NCBI RefSeq assembly: GCF_901709675.1
Contig: NC_051106.1
Coordinates: forward strand, 8,070,001-8,134,000
Length of the DNA: 64,000 nt
Direction of reading: 5' to 3'
Origin: Syngnathus acus
Taxonomy: Eukaryota > Chordata > Actinopteri > Syngnathiformes > Syngnathidae
Below, one piece after another: positions 32,115 to 43,996 of the stretch. The notes below the pieces were generated by a model. The model worked only from the letters and a program-made list of their open reading frames with translations. It was not told the DNA's origin and did no database searches. Both the position numbers and the translations under genes were made by a program. How positions within the stretch are numbered: position 1 is the stretch's first letter; each line of letters begins with the position of its first letter.

Positions 32115-32992
32115 CGTCCCCGTCGGAACAACACGCATTCGGAGACAGTGTATCTGTTTAGAATAGATGCATTTTGTCAAACACTTTGTAGAAGACAAAG
32201 TGCCTTCACTAACGTGCTGACTGAATGTAGTCATCGTTATTGTCTTAAAGAAAAAAAAAAGCAACACAAGAATGTGAACTGAAGCTAATGTTGCACTAAA
32301 CGATTGCAATATTTTTGTGCTCACGCAAATTATAAAAATGTGTCCAGTGGTGTTTTTATTTTTGGTTGATAGTGATGAAGTAGGGATTAACATTTTCCTT
32401 GTCATATTAAAAATTAGCTTCTTATATTATGACTATACTCTCTATAGTCTGCTCAAATTTTTGTAATATTTTCATAATATTTCAATTTGTATCGAGCACT
32501 TCTAGTACTTGTGTTGAGAATCACCGCATTAGTTCGTACAATTCTGTTCATCTTTCCAACATAAGCCTTCGAAAGGTCACACCCTTTTACTTGATCAAAC
32601 ACTATTTTCTTTGTGTGACTTTACTTCCCTGGAATAAAATCCCCTTGATTGTTATTTGCTCACCTGGGATTTTTTTTTAATGGTCTCATTTTACAACCAC
32701 GCGAGTCATGGCGGTGAATCACGGCAGCGCTTAAGACCTAGCGAGCTTGCGAGGGCAAAAGCGCCAGACATGATCTGACTCGTCACGCTTCTTTGCTCAG
32801 CAACAAACACAAGTATGTAAATATATCAGGTTTAATCCCTTAATCACGTTTGAATAACCATTCCCAGTTTAGGAATAAATTTAATCTTAAAATAGAAGAA
32901 GTATTTTATAAACAAATAGACACTTTGAAGTATACAAACGCTAAGCAGCTTTGATATGAGCTACACGCCGACAGGTGACGGATACGTTGGGG
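32115..32992. other. Convergent 3' flanks of the galectin-related gene and plek2
   Basis: AT-rich sequence holding the 3' UTRs of both genes, which face each other. ATTAAA-type signals are present but none stands out. I see no further gene. Confidence 0.5.
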
Positions 32993-35329
32993 CTACGTGT
33001 GCTCCCGGATAGCGTCAATCCATTCCATCTTCTCTCGGTGACTGGGAGCCTGGATGAAGTAATGTGTGTCGGACTGAGTGATGATTTTGAATAGGTTGCC
33101 TTGGATGTTACCCTTCACACCTGGAAAGGGAAGCCAGAAGACAAAAAAGACCTCAACATGATCTGGATGTACAGTTTTCTGGATCATATGGAGAGCTGTT
33201 GCTAATATTTTGAATACCAAGTTCAAAATATTACATTTCAGTATTTTTCGTACATACATCTTCATCAATGTTTCAAAATGCTTATGCATAAAGGATGCTT
33301 CACTTTTTATAGGAACATTTGTGGGCTTCAGAAGCCGCCCTGAGGGACGCCACTCAGGATTAGAGTCAACAAATGCATTGGGACATCTGGCCATTCGTTT
33401 TATATAATTTGTTTTTTCTCTATATCAAAAAAATCCATGACTATGAGTGAGTCCTACCGGAAGGAACGCCATTGTCGTCCAGCGAGGACACCAGCGAGCC
33501 TCGCAATGGGAAACCTCCAACGGGGCGGATGTCGTCCTGAAAGCAGACAGGACGTGGCTCACAGACTGACTCAGTGTGTGTGTGTATTACGCAATACACA
33601 ATGTTTAATTTTGTACCTTGGTGGGGTCGTAGTAGTGGAGGAAAGAAGGTTCCGAGCGCAGCACAAAGAGTCGAATCTTCCAGTTTTTCCTCCTGTGGCC
33701 CTGCGCGAGGACACATTCGCTCAAAACGACATTGACGATATAAAAAACGCTTTTTGTTTCGCTTTACTTGTTTGAGCAGGTAGCCTCTCTTGATCACATG
33801 ACCGCTCAGCTCCACTGCGGACAGCGTGGTCTCGGCCTTCACGCAACCTCGCTTCTTCAAGTTGTCTGACTGACGATTCAAAAAGTATTTGAAAAAAAAT
33901 CTGATATGAAGCAAGACCAAACCCTGACTCGCTACTCACAAAGCTATAAAGCGCCGTGGAGTCGTCCATGAAGAGCTCGCTGAGGCCAGCTTTGCGCAGC
34001 GCCTCCACGCTCCGTAGCCCGATAGTGCGGAGGAAGCCCTCTTCCAGAAGAGCCGACGCCAACGTCGCCGCCTCGGTTCGGGTCAGCGCCAGCTGCGTGA
34101 ACACCAGCCAGTCCACCACCGCGGAGCCTGCGCAGGAATCACACTACTTGATGCTCAACACTTTAAATGATCTGTAAAAAAAAAAAAATGGACCACTTTG
34201 AAGGACCTGAGAAGCAGTTGGTGTACACGCGTCCTTGCTCTACATGGTTGGTCATGTTGATTCCGCTGTGAACGTCATACATGGCCTCCAGCACTTTGCT
34301 ACAATACAAGAAAACATCTTTTAATTGAACTGTTATTGGGCACTTTAAAGCAGCTCAATGTTCACCTCAGGTTGATGTGGTGCGGCTGCGAGCCTCCTGG
34401 CGTGGACGGGCTGACGCTAGGTGAGTCATCGTCGTCCGCGTCCGCCCCAGAATCCAACTTGTCCGCCGCTGCGGCGATGTCGCCGGCCCATTCGTCTCGC
34501 TCCTCCCGTGAACACGCTTCCAGGAAGTGATCCACGCAGTTCTTGGTTTGAAGCCGGAACACCAACTAGAAAAGGCAGCATGGTTATAATGTGAATGGGC
34601 AAGACTGTTCACTATGACTCATAATACAAGAGAATCATTACTAGAAAATAATCTACCAGAGAGGAAAACAATCATGCATATTAGACTTTGGCACAACATG
34701 ACTCATTATTCATACAAACTCTGATTCCAGTGAAGTATAAACTCCTACTCTGAACTTTGAAAGCTGAAAAGTGAGCTCATCAGAGTGACCTCATTAGAAT
34801 GACTCCAGCGGAGACGCTGACTCAGCATCCAGTCAGCTGGCTCGACAGAGAGGAAGTGATATGATATTACGTATTGATAAAAAAAGACAATCAAATCTAA
34901 AAAGCAATGCATGCAACCTATGAAGTATCATTCAAATGTTTATCACAACCGACAATTGTTATTGTATAGTGCTTTTCAAATGCTGTCATCAATATGGTCA
35001 TCATATAGACAACAAAACAAACTTGTCATTTTCAAGAGCAAAAACTCACAGGTCGATTGTCGTACTCAAGGAAGGGGCAAGTAATGACGCAATCATTCAG
35101 CATGATTTTGCCTCGCTGACAAGAATCTCTTCTCCCGCCTTCGTACTTGTAATATAACAGCTTGTCCGGCGTCAGCACGAACCAGCGCGCCTTCCAGTTG
35201 TGCACGAGATGACCCTGGAGGAAAACACAAATGAAGAGAACATTCCACGCGTGACAACTGTGCATCAAAACACACCCTTTTCACCAGGAAGCCCTCTCGG
35301 AGGATAGTAATTTTTTGCTGTGTATCCAT
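32993..35329 (-). CDS. plek2: Pleckstrin-2
   Basis: Pleckstrin-2 is a membrane- and actin-associated adaptor with PH-DEP-PH order, acting downstream of PI3-kinase in cell spreading and red-cell development. Nine exons give 365 aa (human 353): 32993-33120, 33458-33536, 33617-33700, 33768-33865, 33940-34137, 34207-34298, 34366-34565, 35050-35214, 35276-35329. The first PH domain shows LREGFLVKRGHLVHNWKARW and CSREERDEWAGDI. An acidic insert (GADADDDDSPS) follows and accounts for most of the extra length. DEP signatures include VVDWL and DDSTALYSF. The second PH domain has VIKRGYLLKQGHRRKNWKIR and ends MEWIDAIREHT. An upstream in-frame ATG would add 18 residues, but the shorter start fits the family. 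It is divergent from oip5. Confidence 0.92.
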
Positions 35330-35726
35330 TGAGCTGGTGCCTGTTCCTGCCTGTTGCACTCTTGAATCAACATGTGTATTCACTCATTATATATACACGC
35401 AGACACGTACACGCCCACTCACCCACCCACCGAGAGCAGGCAGGTACGTACACGCCCACTCAAAAACACACACTCAGTCAGGGCGCGTTTGATTGGCTGT
35501 GGTTTGGGCTCAGAACGTTTTCGTCCAATAGCAGATGTCAACAGTCGGACGCCTTCAGCCAATCAGAGGGCACTTGTATGCCCCGACTTCCGTGTTCAAG
35601 ACAAGCGCCATTATTCTAAATAAAGAATTACACCTCACCTGAAAAACAATATTTACATTTTACTTTGGTCTCTACTTCATCAACCGGCTGTACGCTTTTT
35701 CTGCTTCTACAAAAAGACACGCCAAC
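35330..35726. promoter_or_regulatory. Bidirectional plek2/oip5 promoter
   Basis: The two start codons are 397 bp apart on opposite strands. Three CCAAT boxes are visible: ATTGG at 35492-35496, CCAAT at 35525-35529 and CCAAT at 35559-35563. Two are spaced about 33 bp apart, as is common for NF-Y sites in cell-cycle genes such as oip5. A CA/CCCA-rich stretch lies near 35395-35475. Confidence 0.55.
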
Positions 35727-36704
35727 ATGGAGTTTAACGAGACCACCCTCCTGGAACGCGAAGACAACGGTGTCAAGCTGTTCGGACCCGGACGATGGGC
35801 AACCTTTCACTGCAAGCAGTGCAACACGGTGTTGGGAGACTCCTTGTCTGTATGCGGGGAGCTCACATGTTTGGGTTTCATCTTATGCTGCAGTACGTTT
35901 TACACAACTTTATAATGGGGCGCCCGGAATGCTTCATAATATTTGTCCTGTTTGTGTGCAGGAATCACCAGTTGTGTGGAAGTGGGTCGTGAAATGGAGT
36001 GTGGACATAAAGGAGAATTGGCTAACTGGTGAGGAAGGCAAAGGATGAAGTTGTTGCAATGTGGTTGGGTCATTCTTTGTGTGAGCCTTAGTTGGTCCCA
36101 ATGGCCTTTTCAAATTCCACAATTCATTCATCCACCCCCCTGCAGCATCTTCAGCTCCCTGACATGCGGCGAGTGCGGCTGCACGGTGGGCAAGGTGGTG
36201 CATGCAGCGCCGCCGAGTCTAGCCGCGGTGCGCTCCCTCTTCCTCCTCCAAAAGGGGCTCATCAAATGGTCAGTAACGGTCGCTAAAGCGTCACCCCATT
36301 ATGCGTACGTCCGAAAACGTTAAGATCCTTCCTGTTCCAGTTATGTGTTAGACAGCCGCTCTATGGTGAAAGCGTCGGCCGTGTCCTTTGAGATGGAGTC
36401 TCTCATGGAAAGCGTCAAGGAGGTAAGATGTCAATAAAGGTGGCGTTCCTTCTTATGTAGGGGAAAAAATATATAAACATTGGGTTGCAGGTGAGACAAC
36501 AATTAGAAATGCACTTTGAAGACACAAAAAGCCGCCTGCTGGACGTAAGCGCATCATCTGCAAGTCTGACAAGTGATGCCACTGTTTAATATTAGCATTC
36601 TTCGTTTTGATGATCACATTGTATCTTATGGCCAGTTAACGTTTTTTTTTTTTTTCATTAAACAGCTATTTGCAAGCAACAACTACTCCTTGCCATTTAT
36701 ATAA
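35727..36704 (+). CDS. oip5: Mis18-beta (Opa-interacting protein 5), centromere licensing factor
   Basis: Mis18-beta forms the Mis18 complex that licenses CENP-A loading after mitosis. Six exons give 176 aa (human 229, shorter mainly at the N terminus): 35727-35892, 35962-36028, 36146-36268, 36341-36422, 36491-36544, 36666-36704. The Mis18/Yippee-type zinc fold shows CKQCNTVLGDS and later CGECGCTVGK, the paired CxxC motifs. The C terminus (from about SMVKASAVSFEMESL) is predicted helical, as expected for the coiled coil that binds its partner. Exon 1 ends at a strong CA|GTACGT donor, and this choice restores the family's reading frame in exon 2 (RITSCVEVGREMECGHKGE). Its 3' end converges with the cyrano lncRNA. 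Confidence 0.88.
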
Positions 36705-36852
36705 AAAATTGGCCTCACGGGATACAATAACACACACGCACGCCAGGCCTAGTCATTGGCACCATGCTGCATTTTATTATCATCGTCATTGCTATTGCTG
36801 CGTTTGAGAAATACATTTTGTTAGTTATACAAAACCATTGCACAATAATAAT

Positions 36853-36858
36853 AATAAA
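36853..36858 (+). terminator. Probable oip5 poly(A) signal
   Basis: AATAAA lies about 150 bp after the oip5 stop. It is beyond the likely cyrano poly(A) signal (36773-36778, minus strand), so the two transcripts would overlap tail to tail by roughly 100 bp. Confidence 0.5.
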
Positions 36859-37633
36859 CATGCCCGTTTTCCTCCTCTTAGCTGCGGAGTGCATAGGTTG
36901 TACACCTCGGTGAACAAAGTAAGGATCTTTTCCATTCGGGGATGCTACAACATGCTTGCTACTGTACTAACACATTCCCCTTCACGCGCAGTCAAATGAC
37001 ACACTTGTGGATTATTGCATGCATTACAAACATGTCCGAGGAAAAAAAAACATGCATTGTTATTTATATTTTTTAGTCCCTACTGAATTTTAACATGTCA
37101 TAAGTCCCCAAAAGAAAGGGTTGAGAAATATACATAAACTGGATATGGTGGTTGACAGTGCAAGTAGTGCTATGCAAACACATTTGGACTTTCAGCGTGT
37201 AAAAATGCTACAAGTATCATACAATTAAGTCAATTTTGTGTATTGATCAAGAGAAAAAAATAAATAAATTGATGACCAGCAGAATCCAATCTCAAAACAA
37301 AGCTCTATAGCGTCCCACACCACCACCACAAGTCATGCATTTATTGCTAATCCTAATACAATTTTCTGGATTACACGTAATGCACGTACAACACTAAAGG
37401 GCTGGAAGATCCATTCAAAATCACTTCAATCTCATCTTTTAGTTTAGTGCTATTATTTGGTTTTTGAGTGCATTAAAAAAAAGTTTAATCATGCATTTGA
37501 ATTTGCTTTTTTGTATATTTTATTTTGGGGAGATTATTCATCTGTGTTGTATTAAAGCAGGCATCATGCATTATACGATGATTATATATGAAGTTAAGTA
37601 TGAGCGTCTAAATGAGACTATACAAATTTCGAA

Positions 37634-37660
37634 TGGAAGACGTTGGTGATTTTGTTGCTT
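37634..37660 (-). promoter_or_regulatory. Extended miR-7 target site in cyrano
   Basis: Read on the plus strand, TGGAAGAC (37634-37641) is followed by a four-base spacer GTTG and then GTGATTTTGTTG. These are bases 1-8 and 11-22 of miR-7. The transcript therefore pairs with miR-7 through the seed and almost the whole 3' part, with a small central mismatch. This is the layout of the cyrano site known to trigger miR-7 degradation. Confidence 0.88.
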
Positions 37661-39447
37661 TTCAAACAACGTGTCACTTGTTTTGTTTTTTTCTTCATAA
37701 TATATAATACACAGCATCAGTCAACAAGGTAACATGTTTGGATGCAATATTGCACATTGCCCGATCAAAGGTGTCGTCTTATGCAAAATGAAGGACAAAC
37801 ATGTTGTACGTATTTATACTAAAATTAATGTTTTATTGGATATACTGTCATAAAATTAGAATATATAAAATAAATCCAACTAAAAATGTGCTTTTCATTT
37901 TTGATGATTTATGACTTATGTACTTATTAAAATGAGTATTTTAAAATTAGCATAATGAATGTGCTTGGCTCACATTTTTAAAACTATTTAATTGCATTTA
38001 AAAATAAAAATTGAGCAAAGAATTTCGCTTCAAGTGATGACATTTAAAAGCCTTCACAAAACATTTTTTTTGCCCTTACGAGAAAATGTTTCATATAATT
38101 TGTGATCAAACTCAACACATGAAAGGATGTGTCAAAATGAACCCGCCACTCACTCTTAAGACGCTGAGGTAGCAAAAAAGATGATACTCACGCTTGCTAC
38201 AGTTTTACGTGTCTGATACAATGTGCTATCGGGACGGTTGATTTAGACCAGTATTCATCGACATTATTTTTTTTTCTTTTCAGTTCTGCACTTCATGGAA
38301 AAATGACATGACCATTTATCTCTTGTTCTAATATTGTGGACTGTGCATATACATCATTCACATCTAATAATGACAACATACCAGATCGATGTCCACTGGT
38401 GAAACTTCTGTAATTTAACAAAAAATAATAAAAATTGACAATGAGCGTAAAAAATATAATAGCTCCATGTCAGTCCAAAGGCTCATTCCAAACCTGGACA
38501 GACATGTCACAAAGGGATGGTGGGGGGGTGGAGAAGGGAACACCCCTCCTAACCCCCATCAGGTCCTTCAAAGAAACTTCATCATCCCAGTTGAGCGTAA
38601 ATGTGATTGTTTGATAACACGGTGGTCCACATTAAGTCCCTCCGCTGTGGCTCAGATGTGTTCTTCAATGCATCCATCCTGAAAATTGACAGCGTCATTA
38701 TTGTCTTTGGCGTGTGCACATATATATGTAATAATCGTATGATGGTGTTTGAAAAAGGTCTGTAGTCCACAATTTACATAAATTGACCAACTGTGTCTGC
38801 ATGGAAAATGAACAGTACAGGTATGTAAGGTTATTTGACTCGGGAAAAATATTAAATTCACGTGATAAAAGGACAACTAGACGCTTTACTGCATTGGAGG
38901 ATAATCATGAGAAGTACAATAAATTGGTTAGAGGGGGGGGGGAAAGCAGGTGTCTGACCTTGGTGTGCTCCTGGTGATGAGGATGCTGCAGAGATGTTGG
39001 GATGCTTAACAATGGCTGGTCCACTTCTTCGTATTGATGGTGACACGAGCAATTCTGCCTGGCCACTTTCTCCACTAAAATACATCGAGGAGATATTCAT
39101 ATAGCAGAAAACCTTGCACTCCGTATGGGGCAGAAGAGGTAAGGGGACAAAAAGGCGTCCCCCCCCCCCATCACCTCCCAGCGTCTGACCGAGTAAGCTA
39201 CGCCATTTTCAGTCGTTCCCAGTAAGTGAAGAAGCAATGATTGGCTGAGAAATGTGTCAATCATTGAAAGTACCACCCCGGAAATGCTCGGAAATTGAAC
39301 TTCCGGTAGAGTAAAACCAGCATTTTATTTGAATAGAAACTCTTTGTGCGTCTTCATTTTCAACAACAGTTACAAACCTAAATATTAAAGAGCACTAAAT
39401 ACACATTTAAAAACATCCGATGTTATCGTGGTTCTCACCTGGCAAGT

Positions 39448-39610
39448 TGAGGTGGTGTTCACAAATGACTTTCAGACTAATTAGTCTGTGTTCCTCATAG
39501 AAGCTGGAATCTTTGGAGGCCCACAACAAGCACTTTTCTCGTTCGGGAAAGACAGATTGAACTTCTTATGCGTATTAGTACAACCACTAGCAGCGTGCAA
39601 GGTATTCTTC
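39448..39610. repeat. Diverged dispersed repeat, copy B
   Basis: This is the counterpart of 17821-18010: GAGGTGGTGTTCACAAATGACTTTCA, then CTGGAATCTTTGGAGGCCCACAAC and TTAGTACAACCAC, in the same order and orientation. It lies just upstream of the putative cyrano promoter. Confidence 0.5.
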
Positions 39611-39705
39611 ATTGCAATGCAAAGGTCCGTAACGTAAAACACATAGTGAACTGGCGTGCCTACGGTAAACAAGAAAGCTCAATTCAAATAGAAAATTTCA
39701 CATAC

Positions 39706-41175
39706 TGACCAGCAGAGGGCGACACACGGTACACTTTTGCTATCTTATGGTCAAATTCCGGGAATCCAAAACGCATATAAGCGTCGTTCTATTTTTGTTT
39801 CTCGCAATATATTCTATTTTTGTTTTAGAAAAAGAGCGGTTTAATTTTATCGTTTTTATTCTATAACAAAAATAGAATATATTGGGAGAAACAAAAATAC
39901 AACGACGCGTATATTCGTTTTGGACACCCGGAATTTGACCATAAGATAGCAAAAGTGTACCGTGTGTCGCCCTCTGCTGGTCAGGATGAGAAATGCTCCC
40001 GTTGATAAATTCCGCGAATCCAAAGCAACACACCATATCGTTAAATATAAGTTAAAAAAATTAAAATAAAACGTAAATGATCGGTTTAATTTTATTGTTT
40101 TTATTCTAAACCAAAAATAGAATATATTGAGAGAAACAAATAAAAAATCAACGACGCGTATATTCGTTTTGGATACCCGGAATTTGACCTTAAAATAGCA
40201 AAAGTGTACCGTATGTCGCCCTCTGCTGGTCAGGATGAGAAATGCTCCCGTTGATAAATTCCGCGAATCCAAAGCAACACACCATATCGTTAAATATAAG
40301 TTTAAAAAATTAAAATAAAACGTAAAAGATCGGTTTAATTTGTTTTTTTTTTATTTTAAACCAAAAATAGAATATATTGAGAGAAACAAATAAAAATTCA
40401 ACGACGCGTATATTCGTTTTAGATACCCGGAATTTGACCATTAGATAGCAAAAGTGTACCGTGTGTCGCCCTCTGCTGGTCAGGATGAAAAATGCTCCCG
40501 TTGATAAATTCTGCGAATCCAAAGCAACACATCATATCGTTAAATAGAAGTTAAAAAAAAAAAAAAAAAAACGTAAAAGATCAGTTGAATTTTATTGTTT
40601 TTATTCTAAACCAAAAATAGAATATATTGAGAGAAACAAATAAAAATTAAACAATTGATCAACGGGAGCATTTCTCACCCTGACCAGCAGAGGGCGACAC
40701 ACGGTACACTTTTGCTATCTTATGGTCAAATTCCGGGTGTCCAAAACGAATATACGCGTCGTTGTATTTTTGTTACTCCCAATATATTCTATTTTTGTTA
40801 TAGAATAAAAACGATAAAATTAAACCGCTCTTTTTCTAAAACAAAAATAGAATATATTGCGAGAAACAAAAATACAACGACGCGTATATTCGTTTTGGAA
40901 TCCTGGAATTTGACCATAAGATAGCAAAAGTGTACCGTGTGTCGCCCTCTGCTGGTCAGGGTGAGAAATGCTCCCGTTGATAAATTCCGGGAATCCAAAA
41001 CAACACAAGCATTGCATACCAGCAGAGGGCGACACACGGTACACTTTTGCTATCTGATGATCAAATTCCGGGTATCCAAAACGAATATACGCGTCGTTGT
41101 ATTTTTGTTTCTCGCAATATATTCTATTTTTGTAATAGAATAAAAACAATAAAATTAAACCGCTCTTTTAGTTTT
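39706..41175. repeat. Cluster of foldback (inverted-repeat) elements, MITE-like
   Basis: A block beginning GACCAGCAGAGGGCGACACA, then GGTACACTTTTGCTATC and AATATATTCTATTTTTGTT, occurs at least seven times. Plus-type copies start near 39709, 40680 and 41019. Minus-type copies end near 39984, 40231, 40474 and 40961. The pairs at 39709-39984 and 40680-40961 are near-perfect palindromes of about 280 bp around a short AT-rich centre. The three minus-type copies at about 39860-40560 are spaced about 245 bp apart, like a tandem array. No transposase frame is present. Reading frames here are by-products of the repeat. Confidence 0.8.
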
Positions 41176-41526
41176 TTAACTTCTATTTAATGATATGATG
41201 TAAGTGTAGGCTAATTTTATTTTTACAGAACTTTTTTATTTCTATTTCCCCCCCCAAATTTTTTTTATGTTTATTATCAGATGTCGCCTGAGGTGTGATT
41301 GTTTTTCCAACCACCTCAGATAACATTTGTCAAATGTCTGGCTTCCTGTTCCACCTGATGCATTGCTTCATCACTCATTCTTCTTGGCATAGAAACAAGT
41401 GGGTGGCTTCCCTAAAACTAAGATGCGGGTGTTTTGCATTTTACGATGCAAACTTTGATATTATTAAATATTAACGCACTCACACAGCACACAATAAAAA
41501 ATATCAGTCCAAATATGGCACCTCAT

Positions 41527-42177
41527 TTTATTGCACAAATAAATTTATATCAGCTGTAATATATCAGATTATTATTTTCTTTTTGCTTCGATTCCCCCAT
41601 AACACACTAGGCTTTTGAACTATTCACTATTTTTATCATAATAGCCTCTACGTAGGAAGGACAGTTTTGATTTTAGTAGAACAGTTAGCCAAATGCTGCG
41701 CATCATGATCATGCATACTAGTTCTAATACAAAGACTACTTTAAATAAAAATACATAGCATGTTACCTCAGCTGGTCCACATTTGATAATCCAGTGACAT
41801 CCTTGCACCACAACGGAGGTGATGAAATGCTGCATTACGAGTTGTAAAAATGTCATAATTTGTCTTCTTTAGAAAGATGCATTAACACCCGACACACACA
41901 CACACACACACCTTTAGTACTCTCAAATGAGTGTGAACAGCAGCAGCAACTGTGGTCCTCATGCTTGAAAATTAGGCAGCGCTCACCAGTGGGACAAAAG
42001 AAATTGCATGTTTAAGAAATCAAAAGAACAACAAACAGACAAAAAATTAAAAATCAAGGCACATGCGCATTTCTACAAGAGGCGAGGACCACAGTCGCCT
42101 ACTTTTGACACTGACGGGAGGAAACGGAATAAAACTACATTTCCGGACGTGATGATGAGTTCCTAAATGAAAAGTCA
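41527..42177 (-). other. chp1: Probable chp1 3' UTR
   Basis: An AATAAA on the minus strand (41527-41532) lies about 650 bp after the chp1 stop. The interval contains a (CA)n microsatellite at 41892-41912. From 41176 to 41526 the sequence is AT-rich and I see nothing in it. Confidence 0.5.
41892..41912. repeat. (CA)n microsatellite
   Basis: About ten CA dinucleotides in a row within the chp1 3' flank. Confidence 0.9.
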
Positions 42178-43996
42178 TCAGTGCAGGAAGCGGATGCTCA
42201 TTTTCTGTTCCACATCCACCTTCTCCAGCACCTGGCACATACACAAAACATTTTTTTTTAAATAAGCTATTAATGCAATTGTGAACTAGATTTAGTCATC
42301 ATAAAATATGATTCACTTGGAGAACTTGCCTTGATGAACTCGTTGAAGGAAATGGAGCCGTCTCCGTTTGTGTCGGCCTCTTGGATGGTTCTGTCGGCGA
42401 TGCTCCCGAGCTGTTCGTTCGAGATGTTCACACCCACCATCATCCTTAACACCTGTCAAAAGCACGCACACAAGCATGCAATCCATTGTGAGGAGGAAGG
42501 AAAGCAAACATCACGCCTGTCATCACGTTGTAGCTACTTTTATCAACTGAGGGGCAAAGCTCCCTCACCACTGTTACTTTAGTTCCATCGGATAAACACA
42601 ATTACGGTGGTGCGCAAGGAAGAGACCAAGTTAAAATGACAGTCATGGTCGTGTGGCAACTTCCTGATTGGTTTTGGTGCAGGGTTACACAAAAGAGCAA
42701 CAAGCCATGTTTCAAGCATTGTTTTTATTTGGCGGGACCAAGAATGATGACTTTTTTTGATCTAGCAAGATCTAACATTAAAAGCTAACATTTGAGCAAT
42801 AAACTGTTGTGCACTCACCTGGAGCAGCTCATCCCGCGAGATATTGTTGTCTCTGTCCAGGTCGTAAAGACGGAAAGCAACTGGACAGAAGCCACAAAAG
42901 GAGCAATGAGTGATGCTTGTCATTTTTGCGAGAAGTCCCCCCCCACACACACACTTACACAGCAGCTTGTTGGTTCTGCTGTTGAGCGGCTCGCCAGGGG
43001 CGTACTTGTTCTTCTCGCTATCCTCGATGGGCCGGAAGTGGGCCAGTGTGCGCATGAAGCCTCGGAAGTTCACCTGGTCCTCTCTGACCAAAGGGATAAA
43101 TAAAAAAAAAAATAAGCGACCTGAAATGGCACAACATTTCAAAATAAAAGCCTCACCCTTCCGGGAAGAAAGCGTTGATGATGCGGTCACCCAAAGGATT
43201 GATGGCCAACTCAGGAATCCTCTGGAAGTCTTCTCGACTGTGCACATAGAGGCATGAAACGGATTTGATTATATTAGATGGAAAAATACCCTCGTAAGCA
43301 AAAAGGGGTGCGGTACTTGATGGTGATATTGACACTCACAATAAGACAAATAAATAGAGGAAAATGACACGAGTCACCTTGACGGCCACCGTGACTAAGC
43401 AGGGATAGGTAAAACCAAAACTTGTTGAGTGTAAATACCACAGCCTCACACACAACATTGGATTTCAGAAGACGGCACGTGTAATCATTAAACACCCGCT
43501 CAACTATAACTCCCTTTTTCCCGTCTAAAGATGAAACTCTAGTTTGTGATTAACTGTGGAAAAGTGTCTCACCTGAGGGTGCCATTCTCCCCTTTGTCCA
43601 GGCTGGTGAAGCGGCTGTACAGTCGAGTGATCTGGCTGTGCGAGACTGGGAAGAAAAACAGACACATGGACGATGTATAGTCATAATAAAATGTTTGGCT
43701 GAGTTGTCTTTGAGTCATTTAGAAAAATAGGCCTGCTAGCTCAAGCCAGCTCTCTGCCATCTGAAGTATGTGACGTCATTGATCACTATAAAAGTCATAA
43801 ATGCACTGTTATGATGGCCTACTGGAAACCATGACGCTTCCTTGAAGGAAATAGTACAATTCCTCTATTCCGTCCATACGTAAGTCATTAAAAATAGTAA
43901 AAATAATGATAATAATAACAATAACTTACAACCCGTTTCTTTCTTGATTTCTTCAATTTCCTCCTCGCGGAGTAACGTGGACGCTCGGGATCCCAT
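42178..43996 (-). CDS. chp1: Calcineurin B homologous protein 1
   Basis: CHP1 is a myristoylated EF-hand protein that binds and stabilises Na+/H+ exchangers, inhibits calcineurin, and acts with GPAT4. Seven exons give 194 aa (human 195): 42178-42231, 42330-42452, 42819-42880, 42959-43083, 43157-43237, 43573-43645, 43930-43996. The N terminus [20 protein letters not shown] carries the Gly2 myristoylation site. [13 protein letters not shown] and [13 protein letters not shown] are the two functional C-terminal calcium loops. The C terminus reads [14 protein letters not shown] as in mammals. The intron between 42330 and 42231 has a GC donor (AAG|GCAAGT), needed to keep the frame into VLEKVDVEQ. 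The gene lies next to cyrano and oip5 as in human 15q15. Confidence 0.94.

Larger units (their letters stand above)
36750..39300 (-). ncRNA. oip5-as1: lncRNA cyrano (OIP5-AS1), probable three-exon gene
   Basis: Position and orientation fit. In human, CHP1, OIP5-AS1 and OIP5 are neighbours, the first two on one strand and OIP5 convergent, exactly as here. The strongest evidence is the extended miR-7 site at 37634-37660. Likely structure on the minus strand: exon 1 from a promoter-like region with ACTTCCGG and ATTGGCTG near 39230-39305, ending at a GTGATG donor (39175); exon 2 38959-39074; and a long last exon from 38678 down to an AATAAA at 36773-36778. Exon 1 boundaries are the least sure. 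The last exon has no long reading frame and is AT-rich, as expected for this transcript. A short frame in exon 2 (HHQYEEVDQPLL) is not a recognised protein. Confidence 0.75.

Noticed and set aside
38858-39100. 80-codon minus frame starting MNISSMYFSGESG
   Set aside because: It runs through a probable splice donor of the cyrano exon and matches no protein family I recognise.
39740-41149. Several 70-140 codon frames
   Set aside because: All lie in the foldback repeat and repeat one another; no start context, splice or protein motif.
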